This document shows, one piece after another, positions 31,711 through 39,549 of a stretch of DNA of 64,000 nucleotides; position 1 is the stretch's first letter; each line of letters starts with the position of its first letter. The notes under the pieces are model-generated. The model made no database searches and was not told the DNA's origin. It was given only the letters and a program-made list of their open reading frames with translations. A program made the position numbers and the translations under genes. The stretch lies in the NCBI GenBank assembly GCA_964533735.1, contig CAZHMD010000008.1, forward strand, positions 67,933 to 131,932, in the 5' to 3' direction. The stretch comes from UBA6107 sp964533735 (lineage in GTDB: Bacteria; Chloroflexota; Anaerolineae; Anaerolineales; Anaerolineaceae).

Positions 31711-34398
31711 CTATTTGGTTAATTTCTCCAAAGACTCTTTGTATTCCACCAATTTGGCGCGTTCTTTTTCCACTAATGCAGCGGGAGCTTTGCTGGCAAA
31801 GTCGCTTACCAAAAGCGCTTCGAGCCGGCTGATCTGCGATTGCAGGGTCTCCGCCTCTTTTTTCGCCCGCGCCGGGTCAACGCGATTATCTTCCAAGGTC
31901 GAGAAAGGGATGATGATCTCCACGGTGCTCACTACAAGTGAGACGGCGTCTTTGGGGGCAGCCAGTTTTTCACCAATCACCAAATTGGCGGAGTCCAAAT
32001 TTGCCAGGGTCAACAGGCTACCGCGTTGCGCCAGCAGCGTTGAAGTATGCTTGCCACCGGCGATGCTGGCGCCGATCTTCCTGGAGGGTGGCACCTTCTT
32101 TTCAGCTCGCAGGTTGCGGATGGCGCGCACCACTTCCTGCACCAGGGCGAACTGCGCTACCTTTTCTTCTTCCCAGCCTTCTTGTTTTTGCGCTACAGGC
32201 CATTTTGCGATGATGAGGGCTTCTTCCCATTTGCTTTCAGCCGCGAATGGGAAGAAGCCTTTTTCAGAAGCGGTTTTTTTAAGTGACTGCCACAGCTCCT
32301 CGGTCACGTAAGGCGTAAAGGGGTGCAGCAGGCGCAGGCAGGCATCAAGCACCCACACCAGGGTGGAAGCAGTATAATAGGCGCGGTCGCCGCCTTCGGC
32401 AAGCTGCGACTTTGCAATTTCAAGGTACCAGTCTGCATACTCGCCCCAGAAGAACTCGTAGATCTGCCTGCCGGCTTCACCGTACTGATGCGTACTGAAA
32501 AGGCGTTCGCTGTCACTTAGTAGAGTCTTCAGACGCGCCCAGATCCAGGAATCTGCCAGCGTCCAATCTGGTTCCCCAGTGGCTTTTTCTGGAGCCTGAT
32601 CCAGCGCAGAGATCACAAAGCGGCCGGCGTTCCAGATCTTATTTGCAAAGTTACGGTTGGCTTCCACTTTTTTAATGTTTAAATTGGTGTTGCTGCCGGG
32701 TGTGGAACCTACCAGCAGCGTGAAACGCAGAGCATCCGTGCCAAAGTTGTCCATCACCTCGAGCGGATCTACTACATTTCCTTTAGTCTTGCTCATCTTC
32801 TTCCCGTGCTCATCCAGGATCAAGCCGTGCAGGTAGATGGTGTGGAAAGGCTCCACCCCGGTGAACTCGATGCCGAACATCATCATGCGCGCCACCCAGA
32901 AGAAAAGGATATCCGCGCCGGTTTCCATCACAGAGGTCGGATAGAAGTACTTCAGGTCTGGTGTTTGCTCCGGCCAACCGAGCGTGGAGAACGGCCACAA
33001 TCCGGAAGAGAACCACGTGTCCAGCACGTCTTCTTCCTGGCGCAGGTGGATGCCGCCGCATTTGGGACATTTGGTTGGGTCATCACGCGCGACGATTGTT
33101 TCGCCGCAACCATCGCAGTACCACACTGGGATGCGGTGCCCCCACCACAACTGCCGGCTGATGCACCAGTCGCGGATGTTCTCCAGCCAGTTATAAAAGA
33201 CTTTTGTAAAGTGGTCCGGCACGATCCTGGTGCGGCCGGATCGCACGGCTTCCAGCGCCTTATCCGCCAGCGGTTTGATGCTCACAAACCACTGCGTACT
33301 GATCATTGGTTCAACGATCTCACCCCCGCGTTCAGAACGCGGCACGTTGAGTGTGTAGGGTTGCTCCTTGATCACTAGTCCGGCAGCGCGCATATCTTCC
33401 CAGATCTTTTTGCGGCAGTCAAAGCGGTCCATACCGGCATAAGGTCCACCGTTCTCATTGAGGGCGGCAGCCAGGTCGAAGATGCTGATCATTTCCAGGC
33501 CGTGTGCTTGCCCGATGGCGTAATCATTGGGGTCGTGCGCCGGCGTGATCTTGAGCGCACCGGTGCCAAACGCGCGGTCCACGTACTCATCCGCGATCAC
33601 CGGTATGCGCCGGTTGAGTATTGGCACCAGTACTTCCTTGCCGATGTATTTCTGGTAGCGCTCATCCTCCGGGTGCACCGCCACAGCGGAATCACCGAGG
33701 ATGGTTTCGGGGCGGGTTGTCGCCACCGCAATGAATTCCCCGGGCAGGTCAGCCAGCATGTATTTGAAGTAATACAGGAAACCCGGCTCTTCCGAGTATT
33801 CCACTTCGAGGTCGGAGACCGCTGTGCGCAGCGCGGGGCTCCAGTTGATCAGGCGCGGTCCGCGGTAGATGAGACCTTTTTCGTACAACCGCACAAAGGC
33901 TTCGCGGACTGCTCTGGAAAGGCCCTCATCCAGGGTGAAGCGCTCGCGCGTCCAATCACAGGATGCCCCCAGGCGGCGGATCTGCTGGGTAATGCGGCTC
34001 CCGTATTTTTCCTTCCACTGCCAGGTGCGCTCCACGAACTTTTCACGGCCAAGTTCATCACGCTTTATGCCTTCCTTAAGAAGCGCTTTTTCCACCAGCA
34101 TCTGCGTGGCAATGCCGGCATGATCGGTTCCGGGCACCCACAAAGCAGGTACACCCTTCATGCGGTGGTAACGGATCATCAGATCTTCCATGGAGACAAA
34201 CATGGCATGCCCGATGTGCAGTTCACCGGTCACGTTGGGCGGCGGGATGGAAATGACAAAAGGTTTTATCGCCGGGTCGAACCCGGGTTTGTTCGGATCA
34301 TTCACTGGCTGGAAATATCCGTTGGACTCCCACCAGGCATACAACCGCTGTTCGGTGGCGTTAAAATCATACGCTTTCGGTAATTTATTCTCTTCCAT
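31711..34398 (-). CDS. valS: Valyl-tRNA synthetase
   Basis: 895 residues, class I synthetase. HIGH is at 61-64 within PPPNVTGELHIGHAM, KMSKT near 533 (HGKKMSKTKGNVVDP), and the CP1 editing domain with the GTGALKITPAHDPNDY block near 275. A zinc-ribbon-like insert CDGCGETIVA...CPKCGG lies near 430-450. The C-terminal 110-residue tRNA-binding coiled coil is complete. ATG at 34398 with AGGAGG five to eleven bases upstream. Expression is controlled by the T-box leader described separately. Confidence 0.98.
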   Translation of the reverse strand: MEENKLPKAYDFNATEQRLYAWWESNGYFQPVNDPNKPGFDPAIKPFVISIPPPNVTGELHIGHAMFVSMEDLMIRYHRMKGVPALWVPGTDHAGIATQMLVEKALLKEGIKRDELGREKFVERTWQWKEKYGSRITQQIRRLGASCDWTRERFTLDEGLSRAVREAFVRLYEKGLIYRGPRLINWSPALRTAVSDLEVEYSEEPGFLYYFKYMLADLPGEFIAVATTRPETILGDSAVAVHPEDERYQKYIGKEVLVPILNRRIPVIADEYVDRAFGTGALKITPAHDPNDYAIGQAHGLEMISIFDLAAALNENGGPYAGMDRFDCRKKIWEDMRAAGLVIKEQPYTLNVPRSERGGEIVEPMISTQWFVSIKPLADKALEAVRSGRTRIVPDHFTKVFYNWLENIRDWCISRQLWWGHRIPVWYCDGCGETIVARDDPTKCPKCGGIHLRQEEDVLDTWFSSGLWPFSTLGWPEQTPDLKYFYPTSVMETGADILFFWVARMMMFGIEFTGVEPFHTIYLHGLILDEHGKKMSKTKGNVVDPLEVMDNFGTDALRFTLLVGSTPGSNTNLNIKKVEANRNFANKIWNAGRFVISALDQAPEKATGEPDWTLADSWIWARLKTLLSDSERLFSTHQYGEAGRQIYEFFWGEYADWYLEIAKSQLAEGGDRAYYTASTLVWVLDACLRLLHPFTPYVTEELWQSLKKTASEKGFFPFAAESKWEEALIIAKWPVAQKQEGWEEEKVAQFALVQEVVRAIRNLRAEKKVPPSRKIGASIAGGKHTSTLLAQRGSLLTLANLDSANLVIGEKLAAPKDAVSLVVSTVEIIIPFSTLEDNRVDPARAKKEAETLQSQISRLEALLVSDFASKAPAALVEKERAKLVEYKESLEKLTK

Positions 34399-34410
34399 GG
34401 CAACCTCCTA

Positions 34411-34680
34411 AAAATAAAAAATCCCTTCATCCTGTGAGGACGAAAGGAAACCTTCCGCGGTACCACCTCTTTTCGCCAATGCTGGCGCGCTCACCGGACC
34501 GTCATCCGGTTTCCGCTCTAACGGGCGAACCCGTGCCGGTCTACCACCCCTGCGGGTTTCTTCGGCAATCAACCAAACGACTTCGACTTCGTTGCCCTGC
34601 GGAGGTTTTCAGCCTGTGACCTCCTTCTCTACCAGCGCGCCAGCGGTCTACTACTTTTGGCGTTCATCAACTAAAATGAT
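34411..34680 (-). promoter_or_regulatory. T-box riboswitch leader of valS
   Basis: The minus strand carries the conserved T-box core AGAGGTGGTACCGCGGAAGG (34451-34470), which pairs with uncharged tRNA. Just after it lies a competing terminator: a 10-bp stem CCTTTCGTCC / GGATGAAGGG and a T-run ATTTTTTATTTTT (34411-34446). Further upstream are Stem I elements (AGAGAAGGAGGTCACAGGCTGAAA, 34603-34632 in parts) and two GTC triplets (34585-34587 and 34579-34581 in minus sense) as candidate valine specifier codons. The leader is about 280 nt and begins at the promoter 34687-34715. Low Val-tRNA charging would open the antiterminator. Confidence 0.9.
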
Positions 34681-34686
34681 AAAGTT

Positions 34687-34715
34687 ATTATACAAACGTC
34701 GGCGCATTTCGTCAA
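34687..34715 (-). promoter_or_regulatory. Promoter of valS T-box leader
   Basis: Minus strand TTGACG (34710-34715), 17-base spacer, TATAAT (34687-34692); close to sigma-70 consensus. Confidence 0.75.
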
Positions 34716-34744
34716 TCATCTGCCGGCAATTGAAAAGAGGAAAC

Positions 34745-35368
34745 ATGGATTCACCTAAATGGCTGAAGTGGGCACAGGAGATACAGGCAATCGCCCAGAT
34801 AGGTACGCAGTACACCCAGAATCCATTTGACGCGGAGCGTTTCAAGGAATTGAGCCGCATTGCTGCGCAGATCATGGCAGCGCGGACGGATGCGGATATC
34901 GGCGAGGTAATGCCCATTTTCGAAGCCCAATCTGGTTACGCTACCCCCAAGTTGGATGTGCGCGGTGTGGTTTTTAAAGACGATAAGATTCTGCTGGTGC
35001 GCGAGTTAATGGATGGTGGTGCTTGGACGCTGCCCGGCGGCTGGGTGGATATCAACCTGCCTCCCTCCAGGGCGGTGGAAAAGGAGATGCGCGAAGAGGC
35101 GGGTATCTTAGTTAAAGCGGTCAAATTGCTCGCAGTTTATGACCGCAACCTGCACGGGCATCCGCCATATCCTTTTCATGTTTTTAAACTTTTCTTCCTC
35201 TGCACTCTTATTGCCGAAGCCACCCCCGATCCTCTGGAGACTGAGGAACCCACCTACTTTGGAGAGCACAGCATTCCTAACCTTTCACTGGCGCGTGTGA
35301 CCCCTGAGGAGATCAAGCGTATGTTTGAGCATCACCGCCAGCCTGATCTGGCCACTGATTTTGATTGA
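34745..35368 (+). CDS. NUDIX hydrolase, ADP-ribose/nucleotide-sugar type
   Basis: 207 residues. An N-terminal helical arm (MDSPKWLKWAQEIQAIAQIG...) leads to the NUDIX fold. The box reads GGWVDINLPPSRAVEKEMREEAGI; the first Glu of the strict consensus is absent, but REEAG with its metal-binding Glu residues is intact, as in the GGWxD group of ADP-ribose-pyrophosphatase-like enzymes. ATG at 34745 has AGAGG seven bases before; the frame continues upstream through the valS leader without support. Divergent from valS. Confidence 0.85.
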   Translation: MDSPKWLKWAQEIQAIAQIGTQYTQNPFDAERFKELSRIAAQIMAARTDADIGEVMPIFEAQSGYATPKLDVRGVVFKDDKILLVRELMDGGAWTLPGGWVDINLPPSRAVEKEMREEAGILVKAVKLLAVYDRNLHGHPPYPFHVFKLFFLCTLIAEATPDPLETEEPTYFGEHSIPNLSLARVTPEEIKRMFEHHRQPDLATDFD

Positions 35369-35389
35369 TGGTTGAAAATCGGGTACACT
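35361..35389 (+). promoter_or_regulatory. Candidate promoter of lipoprotein-rnhA operon
   Basis: TTGATT (35361-35366), 17-base spacer, TACACT (35384-35389); it overlaps the stop region of the NUDIX gene and ends about 20 bases before the next start. Confidence 0.45.
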
Positions 35390-35408
35390 TCTGCTCTATT
35401 TACTGGTG

Positions 35409-36821
35409 ATGATGAAAAAACTCAACCTCGTTCTTGCTGTCCTGATCGTGTTTGCCCTGCTGCTGGCTGCCTGCCAGCCGGCAGTTACAGCCACACCTTC
35501 AGTCACGCCTACAGTAAGGAAATCTTTAGCGCCGACTAAAGCCGGCGCGCCGACCCTCACGTCCGTCCCGGATATTGCCGTGGATACAGCCAAACTGCAT
35601 CAACTCCAAATCAGTATCCTCCATCCCTGGACCGGGGACACGGGGTTGCAGATGACCCGGCTGATCGATCAGTTCAATCAGACCAACGAATGGGGTATTT
35701 TTGTCATCGAAATAGCACCGGGTTCTGCCGGACTGGTGCAGGAAAAATACCGCGAATTACTACTCCTTAAGCAGGCTCCGGATGTGCTGGTGATGAGTCC
35801 TGCGCAGCTCCTGCATTCTGATGCGGTTTACGAAAACATCCTTGACCTCAATCCTTATGTGCAGTCAGCCAAATTCGGATTGTTGCCTGATGAACAGGAA
35901 GATTTCCTCCCCGCATTCTGGAACGAAAGCCTGGTGCAGGGCAAGCGCTTCGGTATCCCTGCCCAACGCACCAGCGAGTTGCTTTTTTACAATATCACCT
36001 GGGCAAATGAGTTGGGTTATCCCAATCCACCTGCTACCTGGGGAGCCTTCCGGGAGCAGGTCTGCGCCGCCAATGCATCCAAGCGCAAGGACCCCGACCC
36101 TGGAGATGATGGCTTGGGCGGATGGCTCATCAGTACCGATGCGCTCACCACATTGAGCTGGCTGCGGGTGTTTGGCAGCGATCCGATACAGGACACAGGA
36201 TCCCGTTTTCTATCCGCAGAATCCGAGGAGACCTTCAACGCTCTCCTGAAACTGAGCACCGACAGCTGCGCCTGGCTCAGCCGGCAGCCTCAGCCGTATG
36301 ATTATTTCACCAACCGCCAGGCGCTGCTTTACAGCGGCTCCATGCAGGACCTGCGCAAGCAGACTCACACCAATACCCGCCTCGAAAGCAAGGACGAGTG
36401 GGTCGTCCTGCCATATCCGCCGGGAGATGCCACGCTTTTTGTGTTAACCGAAGGCGTAGACTACGCCATCACCAAGTCCACGGATGTGCGCCAGTTGGCT
36501 GCGTGGCTGTTCGTGCGCTGGCTTTCCGATCCGGAGCAGCAGGAATGGATTCTACGCAGCTCAGGCACGCTCCCGCTGGGCGAAGCGGTGCTGCCCCTGG
36601 TCAGTGACCTGGTGGAGGATTACCCGGTTTGGGGGGAAGCTGTGGCATTAAGTGACCTTACGGTGACATTGCCTGCAACTAAGGACCTGGATACAGTCAA
36701 AACAATTGTTGAAGATGCCGGTTGGCAGCTTTTCAAGACCGGGCTGAAGAGTGACGCCATCCAGACGCTGCTCTCCCAGATCGATATGACTATCGCGGAA
36801 ATGGCGGCGAGGGCAGAATGA
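35409..36821 (+). CDS. Extracellular solute-binding lipoprotein, family 1 (sugar type)
   Basis: About 470 residues. Lipobox LLAAC near residue 22 follows a hydrophobic signal, then a Thr/Pro linker. The body has the cluster B/D binding-protein features: LRITILHPWTG-like start, TRLIDQFNQTNEWGI, PDVLVMSPAQL, WNESLVQGKRFGIPAQRTSELLFYN, and DVRQLAAWLFVRWLSDPEQQEWI. Expected to capture sugars or oligosaccharides outside. No ABC permease or ATPase nearby; RNase HI follows with a four-base overlap instead. Start ATG 35409 or 35412. Confidence 0.8.
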   Translation: MMKKLNLVLAVLIVFALLLAACQPAVTATPSVTPTVRKSLAPTKAGAPTLTSVPDIAVDTAKLHQLQISILHPWTGDTGLQMTRLIDQFNQTNEWGIFVIEIAPGSAGLVQEKYRELLLLKQAPDVLVMSPAQLLHSDAVYENILDLNPYVQSAKFGLLPDEQEDFLPAFWNESLVQGKRFGIPAQRTSELLFYNITWANELGYPNPPATWGAFREQVCAANASKRKDPDPGDDGLGGWLISTDALTTLSWLRVFGSDPIQDTGSRFLSAESEETFNALLKLSTDSCAWLSRQPQPYDYFTNRQALLYSGSMQDLRKQTHTNTRLESKDEWVVLPYPPGDATLFVLTEGVDYAITKSTDVRQLAAWLFVRWLSDPEQQEWILRSSGTLPLGEAVLPLVSDLVEDYPVWGEAVALSDLTVTLPATKDLDTVKTIVEDAGWQLFKTGLKSDAIQTLLSQIDMTIAEMAARAE

Positions 36822-37246
36822 CCCCTCCGCGTGTGATCATCTATACCGATGGAGGCTGCGATCCCAATCCCGGCAGGGGAGGGTGGGCAGCGCTGCTCCT
36901 TGCTGATGGATTGGAAAAGGAACTGCATGGGTCAGCCCCGGAGACGACAAACAACCGCATGGAATTGACCGCAGCCATTCAAGCCCTGCGCGCTTTACAT
37001 CATCCCAGCACGGTTGACCTGTATACCGATTCACAATACCTCATGCGCGGCATCACGGAATGGATGCCCAAATGGCTGGCAAAGAACTGGCGCGGCAGCA
37101 ACGGTCCGGTGCTCAACAAGGACCTGTGGCAGACCTTGCTGGCAGAGACCAGCCGGCACACGATCAGGTGGCACTGGGTTAAGGGTCACTCCACCGATAA
37201 ACACAATCAGCGCGTGGATGAGTTGGTGCAAAAAGCGAGGGGTTAA
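36818..37246 (+). CDS. rnhA: Ribonuclease HI
   Basis: 142 residues. Catalytic DEDD set visible: YTDGGCDPNPG (Asp), NNRMELTAAIQAL (Glu), LYTDSQYL (Asp) and HSTDKHNQRVDELVQKA (last Asp, with the His loop). It hydrolyses RNA in RNA-DNA hybrids. ATG overlaps the upstream TGA, so it is co-translated with the lipoprotein gene, an unusual partner. Confidence 0.95.
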   Translation: MTPPRVIIYTDGGCDPNPGRGGWAALLLADGLEKELHGSAPETTNNRMELTAAIQALRALHHPSTVDLYTDSQYLMRGITEWMPKWLAKNWRGSNGPVLNKDLWQTLLAETSRHTIRWHWVKGHSTDKHNQRVDELVQKARG

Positions 37247-37267
37247 GCAACCGGGGGAAAAGTTAAA

Positions 37268-38737
37268 TTATTGCACCCTTTTTGGCGCAAGAATTTCATT
37301 GGCGATTTGAAAAGCATCTTCTTCCGTCAGCGCAAGCAGTTTATCGTTGGCAAGAAGCACTGTTCCGCCATTTGGTTGGATAAATGCACTCGAACGGGCG
37401 ATGAGAACGATCAGATATCCCGGTGGTAATTTCAGATCTACGATTGGTTTCCCAACCACCGGTGAATCAAGCGGGATGACAATTTCTTTCAATTGACTTG
37501 GAATCATTTCACCAGTAACCATCTCAAGCGGGTATTTTTGAGGTACTGGTCCCGGAGCCTCGACCCTTAATAATTTAGCTAATTTAGGCAACAAAGTACC
37601 CTGGAGCAATACTGAAACGACGACTACGAAGAACACGATATTGAAGATCAAATCAGCATTTTCGAGCCCTGCTACAAGTGGAAAGGTTGCAAGCACGATG
37701 GGTACTGCTCCACGCAAACCCACCCACGAGATGAATAATTTTTCAGGGAGGGAAAACCGGAATGGAGCCAGGGCGATAAGGACAGCCAGGGGGCGAACAA
37801 GCAGAACCAGGCATAAAGCTAACCCCAGACCGGGAAGCGCGACAGGGATTAACCGTGATGGGAATACCAGCAGCCCTAATGTTAGAAACAATACAATCTG
37901 AGAGAACCAGGCAGTACTATCAAAAAACCGCAGAATACTTCTCTTGTGGATGAAATCTTCTTTCCCAAGTAATACGCCAAACAAATAGATGGCTAAGAAA
38001 CCGCTGCCCTTGAGAATCGTTGCGGTGCTGAATGCAAAGACTGCCAACCCGATTAAGAGGATGTTGTAGAGTCCCTCGTAACCCAGTTTGATTTTATTAA
38101 TCAGGAACAGTCCCGCTTTGCTCATGATCCAGCCAACTAATATTCCAACGGCGATCTGCAGGGCGAATAATCCAATAGCACCACCCACAGACGTGTTTTC
38201 GTTGGTTATGAAGGAGATCAGCGTGGTAGTTAATATCACCGCCACCGGATCATTACTTCCGGATTCAAGCTCGAGCAAAGGGGTTAACCGCGGTTTGAGA
38301 TTTACACCGCGAGATCGCAGAATCGAAAAAACAGCCGCGGCATCAGTGGATGATATGATTGCGCCAATTAGCAGGGATTCAAGGATGGATAATTTTAGTA
38401 TGTAATAGGCGATCAAACCGAATAAAACTGCGGTGAGCACCACTCCGATGGTGGATAGGCTAATGCCAACTTTGAAGACAGGTTTTATTGAATTCCATTT
38501 TGTGTCGAGGCCACTCGAAAACAGAATGATCGCCAGGGCTAAAACACCGACATATTGCGTCAGGTGGGGATCATCAAAATAGATTCCCCCGATGCCCTCG
38601 GAACCCGCCAACATTCCGATTCCGAGGAATAGAAGCAGCAATGGTACCCCTAATCGATCGGATATCTTGCTAACGACAACGCTAACCAGGAATAATAAGG
38701 AAATGACGACCAGGGTCAATTCAAAGGATATTTCCAT
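37268..38737 (-). CDS. Potassium/proton antiporter, CPA1/CvrA type with RCK_C domain
   Basis: 489 residues. Twelve to thirteen helices (LALAIILFSSGLDTKW, SSTDAAAVFSILRSRGVNLKPRL, LELESGSNDPVAVIL with the ND of CPA exchangers), then a cytoplasmic TrkA_C/RCK_C-like domain from about 410 (EIVIPLDSPVVGKPIVDLKLPPGYLIVLIAR). The family exchanges K+ for H+. RCK_C domains of CpaA-type exchangers are known cyclic-di-AMP binding sites, relevant given the receptor genes elsewhere in this window. Confidence 0.9.
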   Translation of the reverse strand: MEISFELTLVVISLLFLVSVVVSKISDRLGVPLLLLFLGIGMLAGSEGIGGIYFDDPHLTQYVGVLALAIILFSSGLDTKWNSIKPVFKVGISLSTIGVVLTAVLFGLIAYYILKLSILESLLIGAIISSTDAAAVFSILRSRGVNLKPRLTPLLELESGSNDPVAVILTTTLISFITNENTSVGGAIGLFALQIAVGILVGWIMSKAGLFLINKIKLGYEGLYNILLIGLAVFAFSTATILKGSGFLAIYLFGVLLGKEDFIHKRSILRFFDSTAWFSQIVLFLTLGLLVFPSRLIPVALPGLGLALCLVLLVRPLAVLIALAPFRFSLPEKLFISWVGLRGAVPIVLATFPLVAGLENADLIFNIVFFVVVVSVLLQGTLLPKLAKLLRVEAPGPVPQKYPLEMVTGEMIPSQLKEIVIPLDSPVVGKPIVDLKLPPGYLIVLIARSSAFIQPNGGTVLLANDKLLALTEEDAFQIANEILAPKRVQ

Positions 38738-38803
38738 AAAAAAATTATAACTGAAGTAAAAAAAATTAATGAGAACATGCGTTGATAAATCAATCTGAAG
38801 GCT

Positions 38804-38824
38804 AAAAAAACCAATTCGGGTTTT
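38804..38824 (-). terminator. Weak terminator after repeat array
   Basis: Minus strand AAAACC-CGAATT-GGTTTT followed by more T (38804-38810). It would end a transcript running from tRNA-Cys through the array. Confidence 0.5.
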
Positions 38825-38858
38825 ATTATGAAGATTCCATAGGGAATTAAATAAAAAG

Positions 38859-39179
38859 AGGCGACGATGGGATTTGTCGGAGCGAAGCGGAGATCCCGCA
38901 CGCTTTTGCGGGAAACCCGATAACTATTGTTGGTTGAATTGGATGCAGAGGGATTAAAAAATAAGAGGCGACGTTGGGATTTGTTGGAGCGAAGCGGAGA
39001 TCCCACACGCTTTTGCGGGAAACCCGATAACTATTGCTGGTTGAATTGGATGCAGAGGGATTAAATAAAAAGAGGCGACGATGGGATTTGTCGGAGCGAA
39101 GCGGAGATCCCGCACGCTTTTGCGGGAAACCCGATAACTAATATTGGTTGAATTGAATGCAGGGGGATTAAAAAATAAG
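38859..39179 (-). repeat. Three tandem 107-bp repeats carrying the tRNA-Cys 3' tail
   Basis: The plus-strand block AGGCGACGATGGGATTTG occurs at 38859, 38966 (one substitution) and 39073, and again at 39180 as the 3' end of the tRNA-Cys gene; all spacings are exactly 107 bases. Each copy thus contains the last 18 nt of the tRNA followed by a conserved spacer with a CCCGCA/TGCGGG hairpin and the segment CGGAGCGAAGCGGAG. Copies are about 90-95% alike. No open reading frame or CRISPR-type spacer is present. It fills the space between the antiporter gene and tRNA-Cys. Confidence 0.92.
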
Positions 39180-39251
39180 AGGCGACGATGGGATTTGAAC
39201 CCATGATCAGGGTTTTGCAGACCCTTGCCTTAGCCACTTGGCCACGTCGCC
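39180..39251 (-). tRNA. tRNA-Cys (anticodon GCA)
   Basis: 72 nt without CCA. Acceptor GGCGACG/CGTCGCC, D-arm GGCCAAGTGGCTAAGGC, anticodon loop TCTGCAAAA with GCA, T-arm GGGTTCAAATCCC, discriminator U73 as required for Cys. Own promoter upstream; the repeat array starts directly after its 3' end. Confidence 0.96.
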
Positions 39252-39262
39252 GTGCGTATAGG

Positions 39263-39291
39263 ATTTTATCAAAGAGTAGGGGGATGGTCAA
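39263..39291 (-). promoter_or_regulatory. Promoter of tRNA-Cys
   Basis: Minus strand TTGACC (39286-39291), 17-base spacer, TAAAAT (39263-39268), ending 11 bases before the tRNA. Confidence 0.75.
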
Positions 39292-39341
39292 GCGCAATAA
39301 TCGGGCAATGGGTCTACGCAGTGTCCGAGAGCCAATAATTA

Positions 39342-39367
39342 GAAAAACCCTCTTTCGAGGGTTTTTT
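39342..39367 (-). terminator. Terminator of tRNA-Gly
   Basis: AAAAACCCTC / GAGGGTTTTT stem with a TTTC loop directly after the 3' end of tRNA-Gly. Confidence 0.85.
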
Positions 39368-39368
39368 G

Positions 39369-39441
39369 AGCGGGCGATGGGATTCGAACCCACGACCTTC
39401 TCCTTGGCAAGGAGACATTCTACCAACTGAACCACGCCCGC
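39369..39441 (-). tRNA. tRNA-Gly (anticodon GCC)
   Basis: 73 nt without CCA. Acceptor GCGGGCG/CGCCCGC, D-arm GTGGTTCAGTTGGTAGAAT, anticodon loop CTTGCCA with GCC, T-arm GTGGGTTCGAATCCCAT, discriminator U73. Confidence 0.96.
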
Positions 39442-39462
39442 AGTGCTCAACTTACAGCGCTA

Positions 39463-39491
39463 ATTCTACCTGACCTTTTTTCGCGCGTCAA
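39463..39491 (-). promoter_or_regulatory. Promoter of tRNA-Gly
   Basis: Minus strand TTGACG (39486-39491), 17-base spacer, TAGAAT (39463-39468); a near-consensus sigma-70 promoter. A plus-strand TATAGT at 39514 may serve the next gene. Confidence 0.75.
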
Positions 39492-39549
39492 CCCTCATTT
39501 CTCCACTTTAAGGTATAGTACAGGCATTCGACCATTGCGAAAGGGATTT

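Noticed and set aside
32806..33378. Long reading frame opposite valS
   Set aside because: It is a mirror of the synthetase gene: composition and codon pattern follow valS, there is no ribosome site and no recognisable protein. The same holds for frames opposite the PBP (56680-57525), rlmD (40057-40770), plsC/dagK (62859-63668) and others.
38859..39179. CRISPR array
   Set aside because: Unit length is 107 with near-identical spacers and tRNA-derived repeats; no cas genes.
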